DNA of 64,000 bases from Tenacibaculum jejuense (lineage in GTDB: Bacteria; Bacteroidota; Bacteroidia; Flavobacteriales; Flavobacteriaceae). The stretch is from NCBI RefSeq assembly GCF_900198195.1, contig NZ_LT899436.1, positions 4,368,001 to 4,432,000 of the forward strand, in the 5' to 3' direction. Below the pieces are notes generated by a model, which worked only from the letters and a program-made list of their open reading frames with translations, ran no database searches and was not told where the DNA came from. Positions within the stretch are counted from its first letter, which is position 1. Each line of letters begins with the position of its first letter. The translations under genes and the position numbers were made by a program. Of this stretch, positions 8,676-17,519 are shown piece after piece.

Positions 8676-10964
8676 TTAACAATTATTGTTTTTTACCTTT
8701 TCTCGCTCTTGTGCATCTACAATTGCTACAGCAGCCATATTTACCATTTCATCTACGCTTGCACCTAGTTGTAACACGTGAACTGGCTTACTTAAACCTA
8801 ATAAAATCGGACCAATAGATTCTACTCCATTTACTTCTTTCATTAATTTATACGTAATATTTGCAGATTCTAAGTTTGGAAAAATTAAAACATTAACTTT
8901 TTGACCATTCAATTTAGAAAACGAAAATTCTTTAGTAAGCATTTCAGCATTTAATGCGAAATCAGCTTGCAATTCTCCATCTACAATTAAATCAGGATAA
9001 TTTTCATGCATATAAGCAACTGCTTCTCTTATTTTCACAGACGTTTCAGATTTTGTTGATCCGAAGTTTGAAAAACCTAGCATTGCTACTTTCGGTTTCA
9101 TACCAAACATTCTTGCCAATATACTCGTGTAGCGTGTTATTTTGGCTAGTTCTTTGGCTGAAGGATTTATATTTATTGTTGTATCAGCTAAGAACATTGG
9201 TCCTTGCTTCGTTAACATTAAATTTGTTGCTGCTATTTTTTGTACTCCTTTATCTCTCTCTACTAACTCTAAAATAGGCTTCACAACAGAAGAATAAGGT
9301 CTTGAATATCCTGTTACCAATGCATCTGCTTCTCCTTCGTTTACCATCATAGAAGCAAAATAATTACGTTGACGCATCCATTTTTCGGCTTCTAGTAAAG
9401 TCATTCCTTTACGTTGACGTTTTTCCCAAAACAGCTTTCCAAAGCGTTTTGTTCTTTCAACTTCTTCTGGAGTTTTAGGATCTATAATTGGCACATCTGC
9501 ATCGAAACCAAGCTCTTCTTTCAATTCTAGAATAATCTCCTTATTTCCTAAAAGAATAGGATGACCTAATTTTTCATCATACACTCTTTGTGCCGCTTTC
9601 AACACATCTAAATGATCTGCTTCAGCAAAAACAACACGCTTAGGATTTGTTCTTGCTCTGTTATGTAAAATTCTTACTTCTTTACTTCCTGAACCTGAAC
9701 GATCCATTAATTCATTTCTATACCTTTCCCAATCTTCAATTGGTTCTTTTGCAACACCACTTTCTATTGCTGCTTTAGCAATTGCTGGTGGAATTTCATA
9801 GATTAATCTTGGATCAAATGGTTTTGGAATAATATACTCTTTTCCGAAAGAAAGACTTACCTCGTCGTAAACAATATTTACTTGCTCTGGCACAGATTTC
9901 TTAGCTAAATCTGCTAATGCATGTACCGCAGCCATTTTCATTTCTTCATTAATCTTTGTTGCTCTAACATCTAAAGCTCCTCTAAATATGAATGGGAAAC
10001 CAAGTACATTATTCACCTGATTTGGATTATCTGATCGACCAGTTGCCATAATAATATCATCTCTTGTAGCTACTGCCAAATCGTAATCGATTTCTGGTTC
10101 AGGATTCGCCATAGCAAAAACAATAGGATTTTTGCCCATAGACAATAACATTTCTGGACTTACTACATTTCCTTTAGATAAACCAATAAATACATCAGCA
10201 TTATTCATTGCTTCTTCTAATGTATTTAAATCTCTATCTGTAGCAAACTCCTCTTTTTGTGTCGTAAGATTTCCTCTATCTTTTCTAATTACACCTTTAC
10301 TATCACACATTACAACGTTTTCACGTTTTGCTCCTAAAGCTAAATATAAACGTGTACAAGAAATAGCCGCAGCTCCTGCTCCGTTAACTACAATCTTAAC
10401 ATCTGCTATGTTTTTCCCATTGATTTCTAAAGCATTTTTTAATGCAGCGGTAGAAATAATAGCTGTTCCGTGTTGATCATCGTGCATAACAGGAATATCT
10501 AATTCCTCTTTTAAACGTCTCTCGATTTCAAAAGCTTCTGGTGCTTTAATATCTTCAAGATTTATTCCTCCAAAAGTTGGAGCAATAGCTTTTACAGTTT
10601 CTATAAACTTATCTACATCTGTAGTATCCACTTCGATATCAAAAACATCAATATCTGCAAAAATCTTAAATAGCAGACCTTTACCTTCCATAACTGGTTT
10701 AGAAGCTTCTGGACCAATGTCTCCTAATCCTAAAACTGCTGTTCCGTTTGATATTACTGCTACTAAATTTCCTTTAGTAGTATATTTATATACGTTGTCT
10801 TTATTTTTTGCGATTTCTAAACATGGTTCTGCTACACCAGGGGAATACGCTAATGATAAGTCGTGTTGAGTTGCATACTTCTTCGTTGGCACTACTGATA
10901 TTTTACCTGGCTTAGGCTTAGCATGATACAATAGTGCTTCTCGTCTTTTACGTGATTGACTCAT
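8676..10964 (-). CDS. maeB: NADP-dependent malic enzyme with C-terminal phosphotransacetylase-like domain
   Basis: MaeB-type enzymes decarboxylate malate to pyruvate and make NADPH. This 762-residue protein has the two-part MaeB layout. The malic enzyme domain spans about residues 1-410, with YSPGVAEPC, a metal-binding HDDQHGTA segment and a Rossmann motif VVNGAGAAAISC. The phosphotransacetylase-like domain spans about 425-755; it is regulatory in characterised MaeB proteins and not known to be catalytic. It reads in the same direction as the DASS transporter upstream and ruvA downstream. The ATG at 10962-10964 gives the expected N-terminus. Confidence 0.96.
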   Translation of the reverse strand: MSQSRKRREALLYHAKPKPGKISVVPTKKYATQHDLSLAYSPGVAEPCLEIAKNKDNVYKYTTKGNLVAVISNGTAVLGLGDIGPEASKPVMEGKGLLFKIFADIDVFDIEVDTTDVDKFIETVKAIAPTFGGINLEDIKAPEAFEIERRLKEELDIPVMHDDQHGTAIISTAALKNALEINGKNIADVKIVVNGAGAAAISCTRLYLALGAKRENVVMCDSKGVIRKDRGNLTTQKEEFATDRDLNTLEEAMNNADVFIGLSKGNVVSPEMLLSMGKNPIVFAMANPEPEIDYDLAVATRDDIIMATGRSDNPNQVNNVLGFPFIFRGALDVRATKINEEMKMAAVHALADLAKKSVPEQVNIVYDEVSLSFGKEYIIPKPFDPRLIYEIPPAIAKAAIESGVAKEPIEDWERYRNELMDRSGSGSKEVRILHNRARTNPKRVVFAEADHLDVLKAAQRVYDEKLGHPILLGNKEIILELKEELGFDADVPIIDPKTPEEVERTKRFGKLFWEKRQRKGMTLLEAEKWMRQRNYFASMMVNEGEADALVTGYSRPYSSVVKPILELVERDKGVQKIAATNLMLTKQGPMFLADTTININPSAKELAKITRYTSILARMFGMKPKVAMLGFSNFGSTKSETSVKIREAVAYMHENYPDLIVDGELQADFALNAEMLTKEFSFSKLNGQKVNVLIFPNLESANITYKLMKEVNGVESIGPILLGLSKPVHVLQLGASVDEMVNMAAVAIVDAQEREKVKNNNC

Positions 10965-11044
10965 AAACTCTTTTAGTTGATTATTTAAAAATTAAATATA
11001 GGTGTTTTGTTATAACTTTTGAGGTTAGATTCAAAAAATATACG

Positions 11045-12481
11045 TTAAAGTAAAATTGGTAAGATGTATTTGAAGATAACTATCAGTAATAAAACAGCTA
11101 AGCAATTTAAAATTAAACCAGTTTTCATCATGTCTTTTACTTTTACATAACCACTTGCAAATACAATTGCATTCGGCGGTGTTGCCATTGGTAACATAAA
11201 AGCACAACTACTTGCTATCGTTACAGGAACCAACAAGTTTACTATTGGAATATTTAACCCTAAAGCTATTCCTGCAACTACTGGAGCTAAAACTGCAACT
11301 AAGGCGACATTACTCATTAACTCCGTCATAAATAACATTAAGAATATTAAAATGGAACCCGTTAAAAACACACCCAAATTATACGATGCAATTGCACTAG
11401 AAACCTGATCTACAATTCCGCTACTGGACATTCCTTTAGCTAACGCTAAACCTCCTCCAAATAATATTAATATTCCCCAAGAAAGCTTCTCGGTATCTTT
11501 CCAATTTAGTATGAAATCTCCTTTTTTGAAGTTAAACGGAACCGCAAAAATTGCTAATGCAGCAAAAACACTAATCATTGTATCTGTAAGCTTTAATTCC
11601 GGAAAGACTTTATTAATTAAAGCTCTGAAAATCCATAAAAAAATAGCACAAGCAAAAACTAACAAGACAAACTTCTCTCTTTTTGATATTTTTCCAAGCT
11701 TTTTTAATTCTGTATGAATTACTTCTTGAGAAGCCTTAAATTTTAAATTTTTATTTGGATACATTAACTCTACCAACACCAAATACACAACTGAAATCAT
11801 TATTAGAGAAAATGGAAGACCGATAGTCATCCACTCTAAAAAAGAGATTTCTATATTATACTCATTTTCTAAAAAACCTATTAAAACAGAATTAGGTGGC
11901 GTCCCTATAATTGTTGCTATTCCTCCAGCATTTGCTGAAAAAGCAATTCCTAACATTACTGAAACTGCAAAATTCTTATCGTCTTTTGTAAAACCATCTT
12001 CATCATCTATTAACAATTGAATTACCGATAAAGCTATTGGTAACATAACAACTGTACTAGCCGTATTGCTAATCCACATACTTAACAATCCAGTAGCAAT
12101 CATAAAACCTAACACCACTTTTTTGGGGGTTGTTCCTGTTAATTTAATAATGGATAACGCAATGCGTTTATGTAAATTCACTTTCTCTAAAGCTAAGGCC
12201 ATTACAAATCCTCCGAAGAATAAAAATATAATCGGACTTCCATAATTGGAACCAACTTCATTCATCGACATAACTTTCAACAAAGGAAATAAAAGCAAAG
12301 GAAGTAATGCAGTTACAGAAATTGAAACTGCTTCTGTAATCCACCATGTAATCATCCAAAGTGCAACACTAATAACTTTATCTCCACTATTAGAAACAAG
12401 TTCAAAAGGCAAAACATTAATAATCAAAAAGAAAACAGGACCTAAAAGTAAACCTACTCTTTTAGCAATCGGGTATTTCAT
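11045..12481 (-). CDS. DASS/SLC13-family sodium-coupled carboxylate transporter
   Basis: The 478-residue inner-membrane protein has about eleven hydrophobic segments and the two-fold pseudo-symmetry of the divalent anion:sodium symporters (VcINDY, SLC13). The first half carries the substrate/sodium clamp motif SNTASTVVMLP. The second half carries SNVALVAVLAP in the equivalent place, an SNV variant also known in the human citrate carrier SLC13A5. The likely substrate is succinate, malate, citrate or a related dicarboxylate; sequence alone cannot say which. It starts only 14 bp after the GlpK-GlpD gene, so the two are probably one transcript, and maeB, which uses malate, lies just downstream. 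Confidence 0.9.
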   Translation of the reverse strand: MKYPIAKRVGLLLGPVFFLIINVLPFELVSNSGDKVISVALWMITWWITEAVSISVTALLPLLLFPLLKVMSMNEVGSNYGSPIIFLFFGGFVMALALEKVNLHKRIALSIIKLTGTTPKKVVLGFMIATGLLSMWISNTASTVVMLPIALSVIQLLIDDEDGFTKDDKNFAVSVMLGIAFSANAGGIATIIGTPPNSVLIGFLENEYNIEISFLEWMTIGLPFSLIMISVVYLVLVELMYPNKNLKFKASQEVIHTELKKLGKISKREKFVLLVFACAIFLWIFRALINKVFPELKLTDTMISVFAALAIFAVPFNFKKGDFILNWKDTEKLSWGILILFGGGLALAKGMSSSGIVDQVSSAIASYNLGVFLTGSILIFLMLFMTELMSNVALVAVLAPVVAGIALGLNIPIVNLLVPVTIASSCAFMLPMATPPNAIVFASGYVKVKDMMKTGLILNCLAVLLLIVIFKYILPILL

Positions 12482-12495
12482 TTTAAATATATTCT

Positions 12496-15400
12496 TTATG
12501 ATTTAAATTCTGTTTCATAATACGTTGTTGCATCATCTAAAAGCATTTGTAAAATTTGCTTTTCGTGCTCAACTCGTTTACGATCCCAATCTAATGTTTT
12601 AACACAATCTTTCAGCACTAAATCTTTGTATTTAAAGATGCTATGAATATCAAAATATAACCTTCCTGTTCTTCTTACAAAGAAATCCGCTAATCCATTT
12701 ACCATTTCAAAATGAATACAGTACCAGAGTTCTGCTCGAATAAAACGCTCTTCGATTGTTCCTGATAAATAAAAAGAAAAACGTTCTAAAATCTTACTTG
12801 CATTCTTCCCAAAATTTGTAGCCAAATACCAAGCATAATCTTCATCATCAATTCCTAAGTTCGCCAAATTCGTTTCTAATTCTTTTTCGTAAGCCTGAAC
12901 TTCTTCCGAAGAAGACATTGACGGGTTCACTAATGAAATATGTTCTGTTTCTGATTTTTTAACTGATCTTCTACGTTTTTCACTCATCGTTTTTAAAACA
13001 GCATCAATTACTCGATGTGCCATTTTTCGATACCCTGTTAATTTTCCTCCTGCGATAGAAATCAGACCTGTATCTGAAACAAAAATCTCGTCTTTTCTTG
13101 ATAAATCTGACGGATCTTTTTCCTCTTCGTGAATTAAAGGACGTAATCCTGCCCAATTTGATTCAATATCATCTATTGTTAAATGAATTTTTGGAAACAT
13201 ATTATTAATCGCACTTAACAAATATTCAGCATCAGCAGCAGTCGCCACTACTCTATCTAAATCACCAGCATAATTTGTATCTGTTGTTCCTACGTATGTG
13301 CAACGACCTCTTGGAATTGCAAAAACCATTCGTCCATCTGGAACATCGAAATAAATAGATTGTTTAATTGGTAATTTCTCTAACGGAAATACAATATGCA
13401 CACCTTTGGTTAAATGCAGGTGTTTATTATTTAGTGAATTGTCTTTTCTACGTAATGTATCTACCCAAGGACCAGCAGCAGACACATAATTATTTGCTTT
13501 AATATTTAATGTTTTACCAGTATTGTGATCTATACAGTTTAAACTTTCAATCTTTGATTCACTATTGTAAACAAACGATTCCATTTCGCAATAATTCACA
13601 ATTGTGGCTCCAAATTCTGTTGCTTTCTTTAAAATTTCTACTGTTAGTCTAGCATCGTCGGTTCTATATTCTGCATAATAACCACTACCTAAAGTGATAC
13701 TTTCATCTAAAAGCGGCTCTTTTTCTAAAGTTTGTTTTTTATCTAACATTCTTCTGCGATCATCACCATCAACATTTGCTAATAAATCATAGACTTTTAA
13801 TCCGATTGCAGTCATCATTTTACCATAAGTCCCACCTTCAATTAAAGGCAATAACATTTTCTCTGGAATTACTAAATGCGGAGCTAATTGATGCACAATA
13901 GCGCGTTCTGTTCCCGATTCTCTAACTAAACCAATTTCCAATTGTTTCAAATAACGTAAACCACCATGAATCAGTTTCGTTGATTTATTACTTGTACCTG
14001 AAGCAAAATCATTCTTTTCAATCAAACACACTTTCATTCCTCTAGATGAAGCGTCTAATGCGATTCCAGCTCCAGTGACTCCTCCACCAATAATGATTAA
14101 ATCAAAAACTGTAGATTTCATTTTTTTTAGCTGTCGTTCTCTATCTAGAACTGAAAAACGAATTGGTTTTTGCTTTTTCTTTTTTCCTTTTGTTTGTGTT
14201 TTTTCAATTGCTTTAAGCCATCCTTTGTATTTCTTTTTTCTGGCTTTCGGAGTCATTTTTGTTTGAAAAACCGTATCAACTTTCCGTATGGTATCGATAT
14301 CATTTAATGTCCAAACTCCAGATTTAATTCCAGCTAATAAAGCAGCTCCAAAAGCAGTAACTTCAATCATTTTTGGTCGATCTACTTCAACATTTAGAAT
14401 ATCAGACTGAAATTGCATTAAGTAATTATTCGCACTAGCTCCACCATCAACTTTTAGCGTAATCATTTCTTTACTGCTATCGGTAATCATTGCATTAATT
14501 ACATCTTTTGTTTGATAAGCTAAAGATTCAACAGTTGCTTTTATGATTTCATTTCTACCAGTATCTAAGGTCATTCCGTAAATACTTCCTTTTGCTTCTT
14601 GATCCCAATACGGTGCTCCAAGACCAGCAAATGCAGGAACCACATAAACATCTTTCAATGACGGAATACTATTACAAATCGCTTCTGTATCGGAAGCTTT
14701 ATCTATAATTTTCATACGATCTCGTAGCCATTGAATAGAAGCACCACCAACAAATACACTTCCTTCTAAAGCATATTTCGTAGGTTCATTTTCTAAAGTA
14801 CAAGTTAAAGTCGTTAATAATCCGTTATTAGAAACAACTTGCTTCCTCCCGATGTTTAATAAGATAAAGCAGCCGGTTCCATAAGTATTTTTTGCAATAC
14901 CAGATTTAAATCCGCCTTGACCAAATAATGAAGCTTGTTGATCACCAGCAACTCCATAGATAGGAATTTGTTCATCTTCAAAATTAATACTACCAAAATC
15001 AGAAGAAGATTGCTGAACACTTGGCAACAATGATTTCGGAATATCTAAAGCATTTAAAATAGTTTCATCCCAAGACAAATCTTTAATGTTATACAACATT
15101 GTTCGAGATGCATTGGTATGATCTGTTAAGTGTTTTTCTCCATTGGTAAATTTATAAATCAACCAACTATCGATCGTACCAAAACATAATTTACCTTGAT
15201 CTGCTTTTTCTTTTACACCTTCAACATTATCTAAAATCCATTTTAGTTTTGTTCCAGAAAAATAAGAATCGATAATCAGTCCCGTATTTTCCTGAATGTA
15301 AGAAGACAAATCTTTAGCTTTTAATTCTTCGCAAATCGCTTTAGTTCTTTTATCTAACCAAACAATTGCATTATAAACAGGTTCGCCAGTTTCTTTATCC

Positions 15401-15666
15401 CAAACCACAGTTGTTTCTCTTTGGTTTGTAATTCCAACCGCTACAAGTTCTGCAGGATTTATATTCGATTTTTTTATTGCTTCTTTAAATGTTTCTAACT
15501 GATCATTATAAATATCGATAGGATTATGTTCTACCCATCCTGATTTTGGATAATGTTGTGTTAGTTCTTTTTGTCCAATACCAACAATCTCTCCATCAGT
15601 ATTAAAAATTATAGTTCTTGTACTTGTCGTACCTTGATCAAAAGCTGCAATATATTTCTTCTGCAT
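12496..15666 (-). CDS. glpK-glpD: Glycerol kinase - glycerol-3-phosphate dehydrogenase fusion protein
   Basis: One uninterrupted 1056-codon frame encodes two whole enzymes. Residues 1 to about 490 are glycerol kinase (FDQGTTSTR at 9-17, NQRET at 81-85, family end KGWLKAIEK near 481-489). Residues about 509-1056 are the FAD-linked, membrane-associated glycerol-3-phosphate dehydrogenase (FAD motif IIIGGGVTGAG starting at 524, then STKLIHGGLRYLKQ). The basic linker between them (about 490-508) is coded by runs of A. GlpK makes glycerol-3-phosphate and GlpD oxidises it to DHAP, passing electrons to quinone, so the fusion joins consecutive steps. The GlpD part keeps its family N-terminus (FSVLDRERQL), but its usual Met start is replaced by Ile. 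An internal ATG at 14119-14121 could still start a separate GlpD. No glycerol facilitator gene is adjacent. Confidence 0.93.
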   Translation of the reverse strand: MQKKYIAAFDQGTTSTRTIIFNTDGEIVGIGQKELTQHYPKSGWVEHNPIDIYNDQLETFKEAIKKSNINPAELVAVGITNQRETTVVWDKETGEPVYNAIVWLDKRTKAICEELKAKDLSSYIQENTGLIIDSYFSGTKLKWILDNVEGVKEKADQGKLCFGTIDSWLIYKFTNGEKHLTDHTNASRTMLYNIKDLSWDETILNALDIPKSLLPSVQQSSSDFGSINFEDEQIPIYGVAGDQQASLFGQGGFKSGIAKNTYGTGCFILLNIGRKQVVSNNGLLTTLTCTLENEPTKYALEGSVFVGGASIQWLRDRMKIIDKASDTEAICNSIPSLKDVYVVPAFAGLGAPYWDQEAKGSIYGMTLDTGRNEIIKATVESLAYQTKDVINAMITDSSKEMITLKVDGGASANNYLMQFQSDILNVEVDRPKMIEVTAFGAALLAGIKSGVWTLNDIDTIRKVDTVFQTKMTPKARKKKYKGWLKAIEKTQTKGKKKKQKPIRFSVLDRERQLKKMKSTVFDLIIIGGGVTGAGIALDASSRGMKVCLIEKNDFASGTSNKSTKLIHGGLRYLKQLEIGLVRESGTERAIVHQLAPHLVIPEKMLLPLIEGGTYGKMMTAIGLKVYDLLANVDGDDRRRMLDKKQTLEKEPLLDESITLGSGYYAEYRTDDARLTVEILKKATEFGATIVNYCEMESFVYNSESKIESLNCIDHNTGKTLNIKANNYVSAAGPWVDTLRRKDNSLNNKHLHLTKGVHIVFPLEKLPIKQSIYFDVPDGRMVFAIPRGRCTYVGTTDTNYAGDLDRVVATAADAEYLLSAINNMFPKIHLTIDDIESNWAGLRPLIHEEEKDPSDLSRKDEIFVSDTGLISIAGGKLTGYRKMAHRVIDAVLKTMSEKRRRSVKKSETEHISLVNPSMSSSEEVQAYEKELETNLANLGIDDEDYAWYLATNFGKNASKILERFSFYLSGTIEERFIRAELWYCIHFEMVNGLADFFVRRTGRLYFDIHSIFKYKDLVLKDCVKTLDWDRKRVEHEKQILQMLLDDATTYYETEFKS

Positions 15667-15801
15667 ACCTGTAAATTCAGATTCAAATTAGTTTCTCCTA
15701 AAATAGTTAAAATGTATCATTTTAAAGGAAACATGATAAATATCATTCTTTCTCATTATCTATCTTATGATTTTTGTTATCAAACAATAAATACTAATAC
15801 T

Positions 15802-16428
15802 ATGAATCACATCCCCCCGACTCAGCAAACAGTAAACGAAGAAGTACAATGGAATAAAGAAAAAACCATTGTTAGTAAAACAGATGCTTTTGGAACGATA
15901 TTATACGTAAATGATGTTTTTTGTGAAGCTTCTGAATATAGCAAAGTTGAACTTATTGGAGAACCTCATAACATTATAAGACATCCTGATATGCCTAAAG
16001 TTGCTTTTAAAGTTTTATGGAAAGCTTTAAAAGATGGAAAAAACTTTCATGCTATTGTGAAAAACAGAACTAAATCTGGAAAATACTATTGGGTAATTAC
16101 CGATTTCATTATAGATAGAAATGAAAAAAATGAAATTACAGGTTATACTGGCAGAAGAAAAGCAGTGCCAAATAGCGTTATTGAAAAAATAGAACCTATT
16201 TATAAAACACTAGTGGAAATAGAAAAATTAAAAGGAGAAAAGGCAAGCGAATTATACTTTAATGCATATTTAAACGAAGAAATAGGCAAAAGTTATGATG
16301 AATTTGTTCTCGATTTATTTGAAGAAGAAGTTGCGAAACAAAAGAAAAGAAATGCCATAGCAAAAAGAGAAAATATATTTAAAAAGGGACTCAACTGGTT
16401 TTTTGTAACTGAATACGAAATGAGTTGA
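15802..16428 (+). CDS. Stand-alone Aer-like PAS domain protein
   Basis: The 208-residue product has one N-terminal PAS domain (about residues 15-125) of the Aer type. It shows the signature HNIIRHPDMPKVAFKVLW and the later strands GKYYWVITDF and GYTGRRKAVP. In Aer and its relatives this fold binds FAD and senses redox or oxygen. Here the PAS domain is followed only by a charged helical tail and no methyl-accepting, kinase or cyclase domain, so its output is unknown. The frame is open further upstream to 15571, but that part overlaps glpK antisense and has no family similarity. ATG 15802 directly before MNHIPPTQQ is chosen. Confidence 0.82.
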   Translation: MNHIPPTQQTVNEEVQWNKEKTIVSKTDAFGTILYVNDVFCEASEYSKVELIGEPHNIIRHPDMPKVAFKVLWKALKDGKNFHAIVKNRTKSGKYYWVITDFIIDRNEKNEITGYTGRRKAVPNSVIEKIEPIYKTLVEIEKLKGEKASELYFNAYLNEEIGKSYDEFVLDLFEEEVAKQKKRNAIAKRENIFKKGLNWFFVTEYEMS

Positions 16429-16443
16429 TTGTTGATTTGTGTG

Positions 16444-16486
16444 AACTACACCTTAAGTTAACTTTCTTACGGTGTAGTTTTTTTTA
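16444..16486. terminator. Bidirectional intrinsic terminator between PAS gene and queG
   Basis: A perfect 9-bp stem (AACTACACC at 16444-16452 and GGTGTAGTT at 16471-16479) is followed by a run of T on the plus strand. The queG stop codon lies in the loop and the last queG codons form the right arm, so the structure is shared by the two convergent genes. Confidence 0.8.
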
Positions 16487-17402
16487 TAAAATCTATAGTA
16501 CTTGTTAAGCCTTTGAATTTTGCTCTTTTAACTGCAGATTTTTTAAAAACCTTACTAAACGTTTCTTGAGTTAGTTCTTCCCAATCTCTTTTTTCTAATC
16601 CTAATAAATTTTCTTTTGGATTGAATAATGGTTCGCTATGAGGTTTTGAAAAACGATTCCAAGGACAAACATCTTGACAAATATCACAACCAAACATCCA
16701 ATCTTCCATATTTTCTTTAAACTGACTCGGAATATTATCACGCAGCTCAATCGTTAAGTACGAAATACATTTGCTACCATCTATTTGATTATTTGGCAAT
16801 ATTGCATCTGTCGGACAAGCATCTATACATCGTGTACATTTCCCACAATGATCTGTTTCAAAAGGGTGATCGTATTCTAATTCTAAATCAATAATTAACT
16901 CTGCTAAAAAGAAAAAAGATCCTTGTTGTTTTTGAATTAATAAAGTATGTTTTCCATTCCAACCTAAACCCGCTTTTTCTGCCCAAGAACGTTCCATTAC
17001 GGGAGCAGAATCAACGAAACAACGGCCATTAATCTCTCCTATTTCTTCTCGTAAAGATTCTAATAATTCAAAAAGTTTATTTTTAATAACATGATGGTAA
17101 TCTTCTCCATAAGCATATTTTGCTAATTTATACGAATCAGAATTCTGAACTTCCTCTGGAAAATAATTATACGATAATGAAATCACTGATTTTGCTCCCT
17201 CTACCAAAAGTCTAGGATCTAAACGTTTATCAAAATGATTTTCCATGTAATGCATTTCTCCATGAAAACCATTTTTTAACCAAGTTTCTAAACGCGGAGC
17301 TTCTTCCTCTAAAAAATCTGCTTTAGCTATACCACAAGACATGAAACCCAGCCTTTTAGCTTCTTTTTTTATGAATTGAGAATATTCTGCAGTTTTTTTC
17401 AA
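16467..17402 (-). CDS. queG: Epoxyqueuosine reductase QueG
   Basis: QueG is the cobalamin and iron-sulfur enzyme that reduces epoxyqueuosine to queuosine in tRNA, the last step of the pathway. The 311-residue length is usual for the short form without HEAT repeats. VDSAPVMER at 130-138 contains the conserved catalytic Asp131. Two 4Fe-4S motifs are intact: Cys186-x2-Cys189-x2-Cys192-x3-Cys196 and Cys239-x2-Cys242-x3-Cys246-Pro. The gene is divergent from the AsmA-like gene, and its final codons form one arm of a terminator shared with the PAS gene. Confidence 0.97.
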   Translation of the reverse strand: MKKTAEYSQFIKKEAKRLGFMSCGIAKADFLEEEAPRLETWLKNGFHGEMHYMENHFDKRLDPRLLVEGAKSVISLSYNYFPEEVQNSDSYKLAKYAYGEDYHHVIKNKLFELLESLREEIGEINGRCFVDSAPVMERSWAEKAGLGWNGKHTLLIQKQQGSFFFLAELIIDLELEYDHPFETDHCGKCTRCIDACPTDAILPNNQIDGSKCISYLTIELRDNIPSQFKENMEDWMFGCDICQDVCPWNRFSKPHSEPLFNPKENLLGLEKRDWEELTQETFSKVFKKSAVKRAKFKGLTSTIDFIKKTTP

Positions 17403-17424
17403 AAATTAAACTTTTTATTAACTA

Positions 17425-17432
17425 CAAAATTA
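17425..17432 (-). promoter_or_regulatory. Putative -7 element for queG
   Basis: On the minus strand the sequence TAATTTTG matches the Bacteroidota -7 consensus TAnnTTTG, 22 bp upstream of the queG start. No clear -33 TTG is seen, so this is a motif match only. Confidence 0.38.
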
Positions 17433-17443
17433 CTCATAACTTT

Positions 17444-17451
17444 TAACTTTG
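17444..17451 (+). promoter_or_regulatory. Putative -7 element for the AsmA-like gene
   Basis: TAACTTTG matches TAnnTTTG and lies about 70 bp upstream of the ATG at 17520. It faces away from the queG element, which gives a compact divergent promoter region. No good -33 TTG is seen. Confidence 0.38.
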
Positions 17452-17519
17452 TTGTTAGATTTACTAAATGTAAATCCAATAAACCCCAATATAAATCGTT
17501 GTAATAAAAAATAAGTATC

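Noticed and set aside
15571..15801. N-terminal extension of the PAS protein
   Set aside because: It lies antisense to the start of glpK and carries no PAS-related sequence; a good ATG is at 15802.
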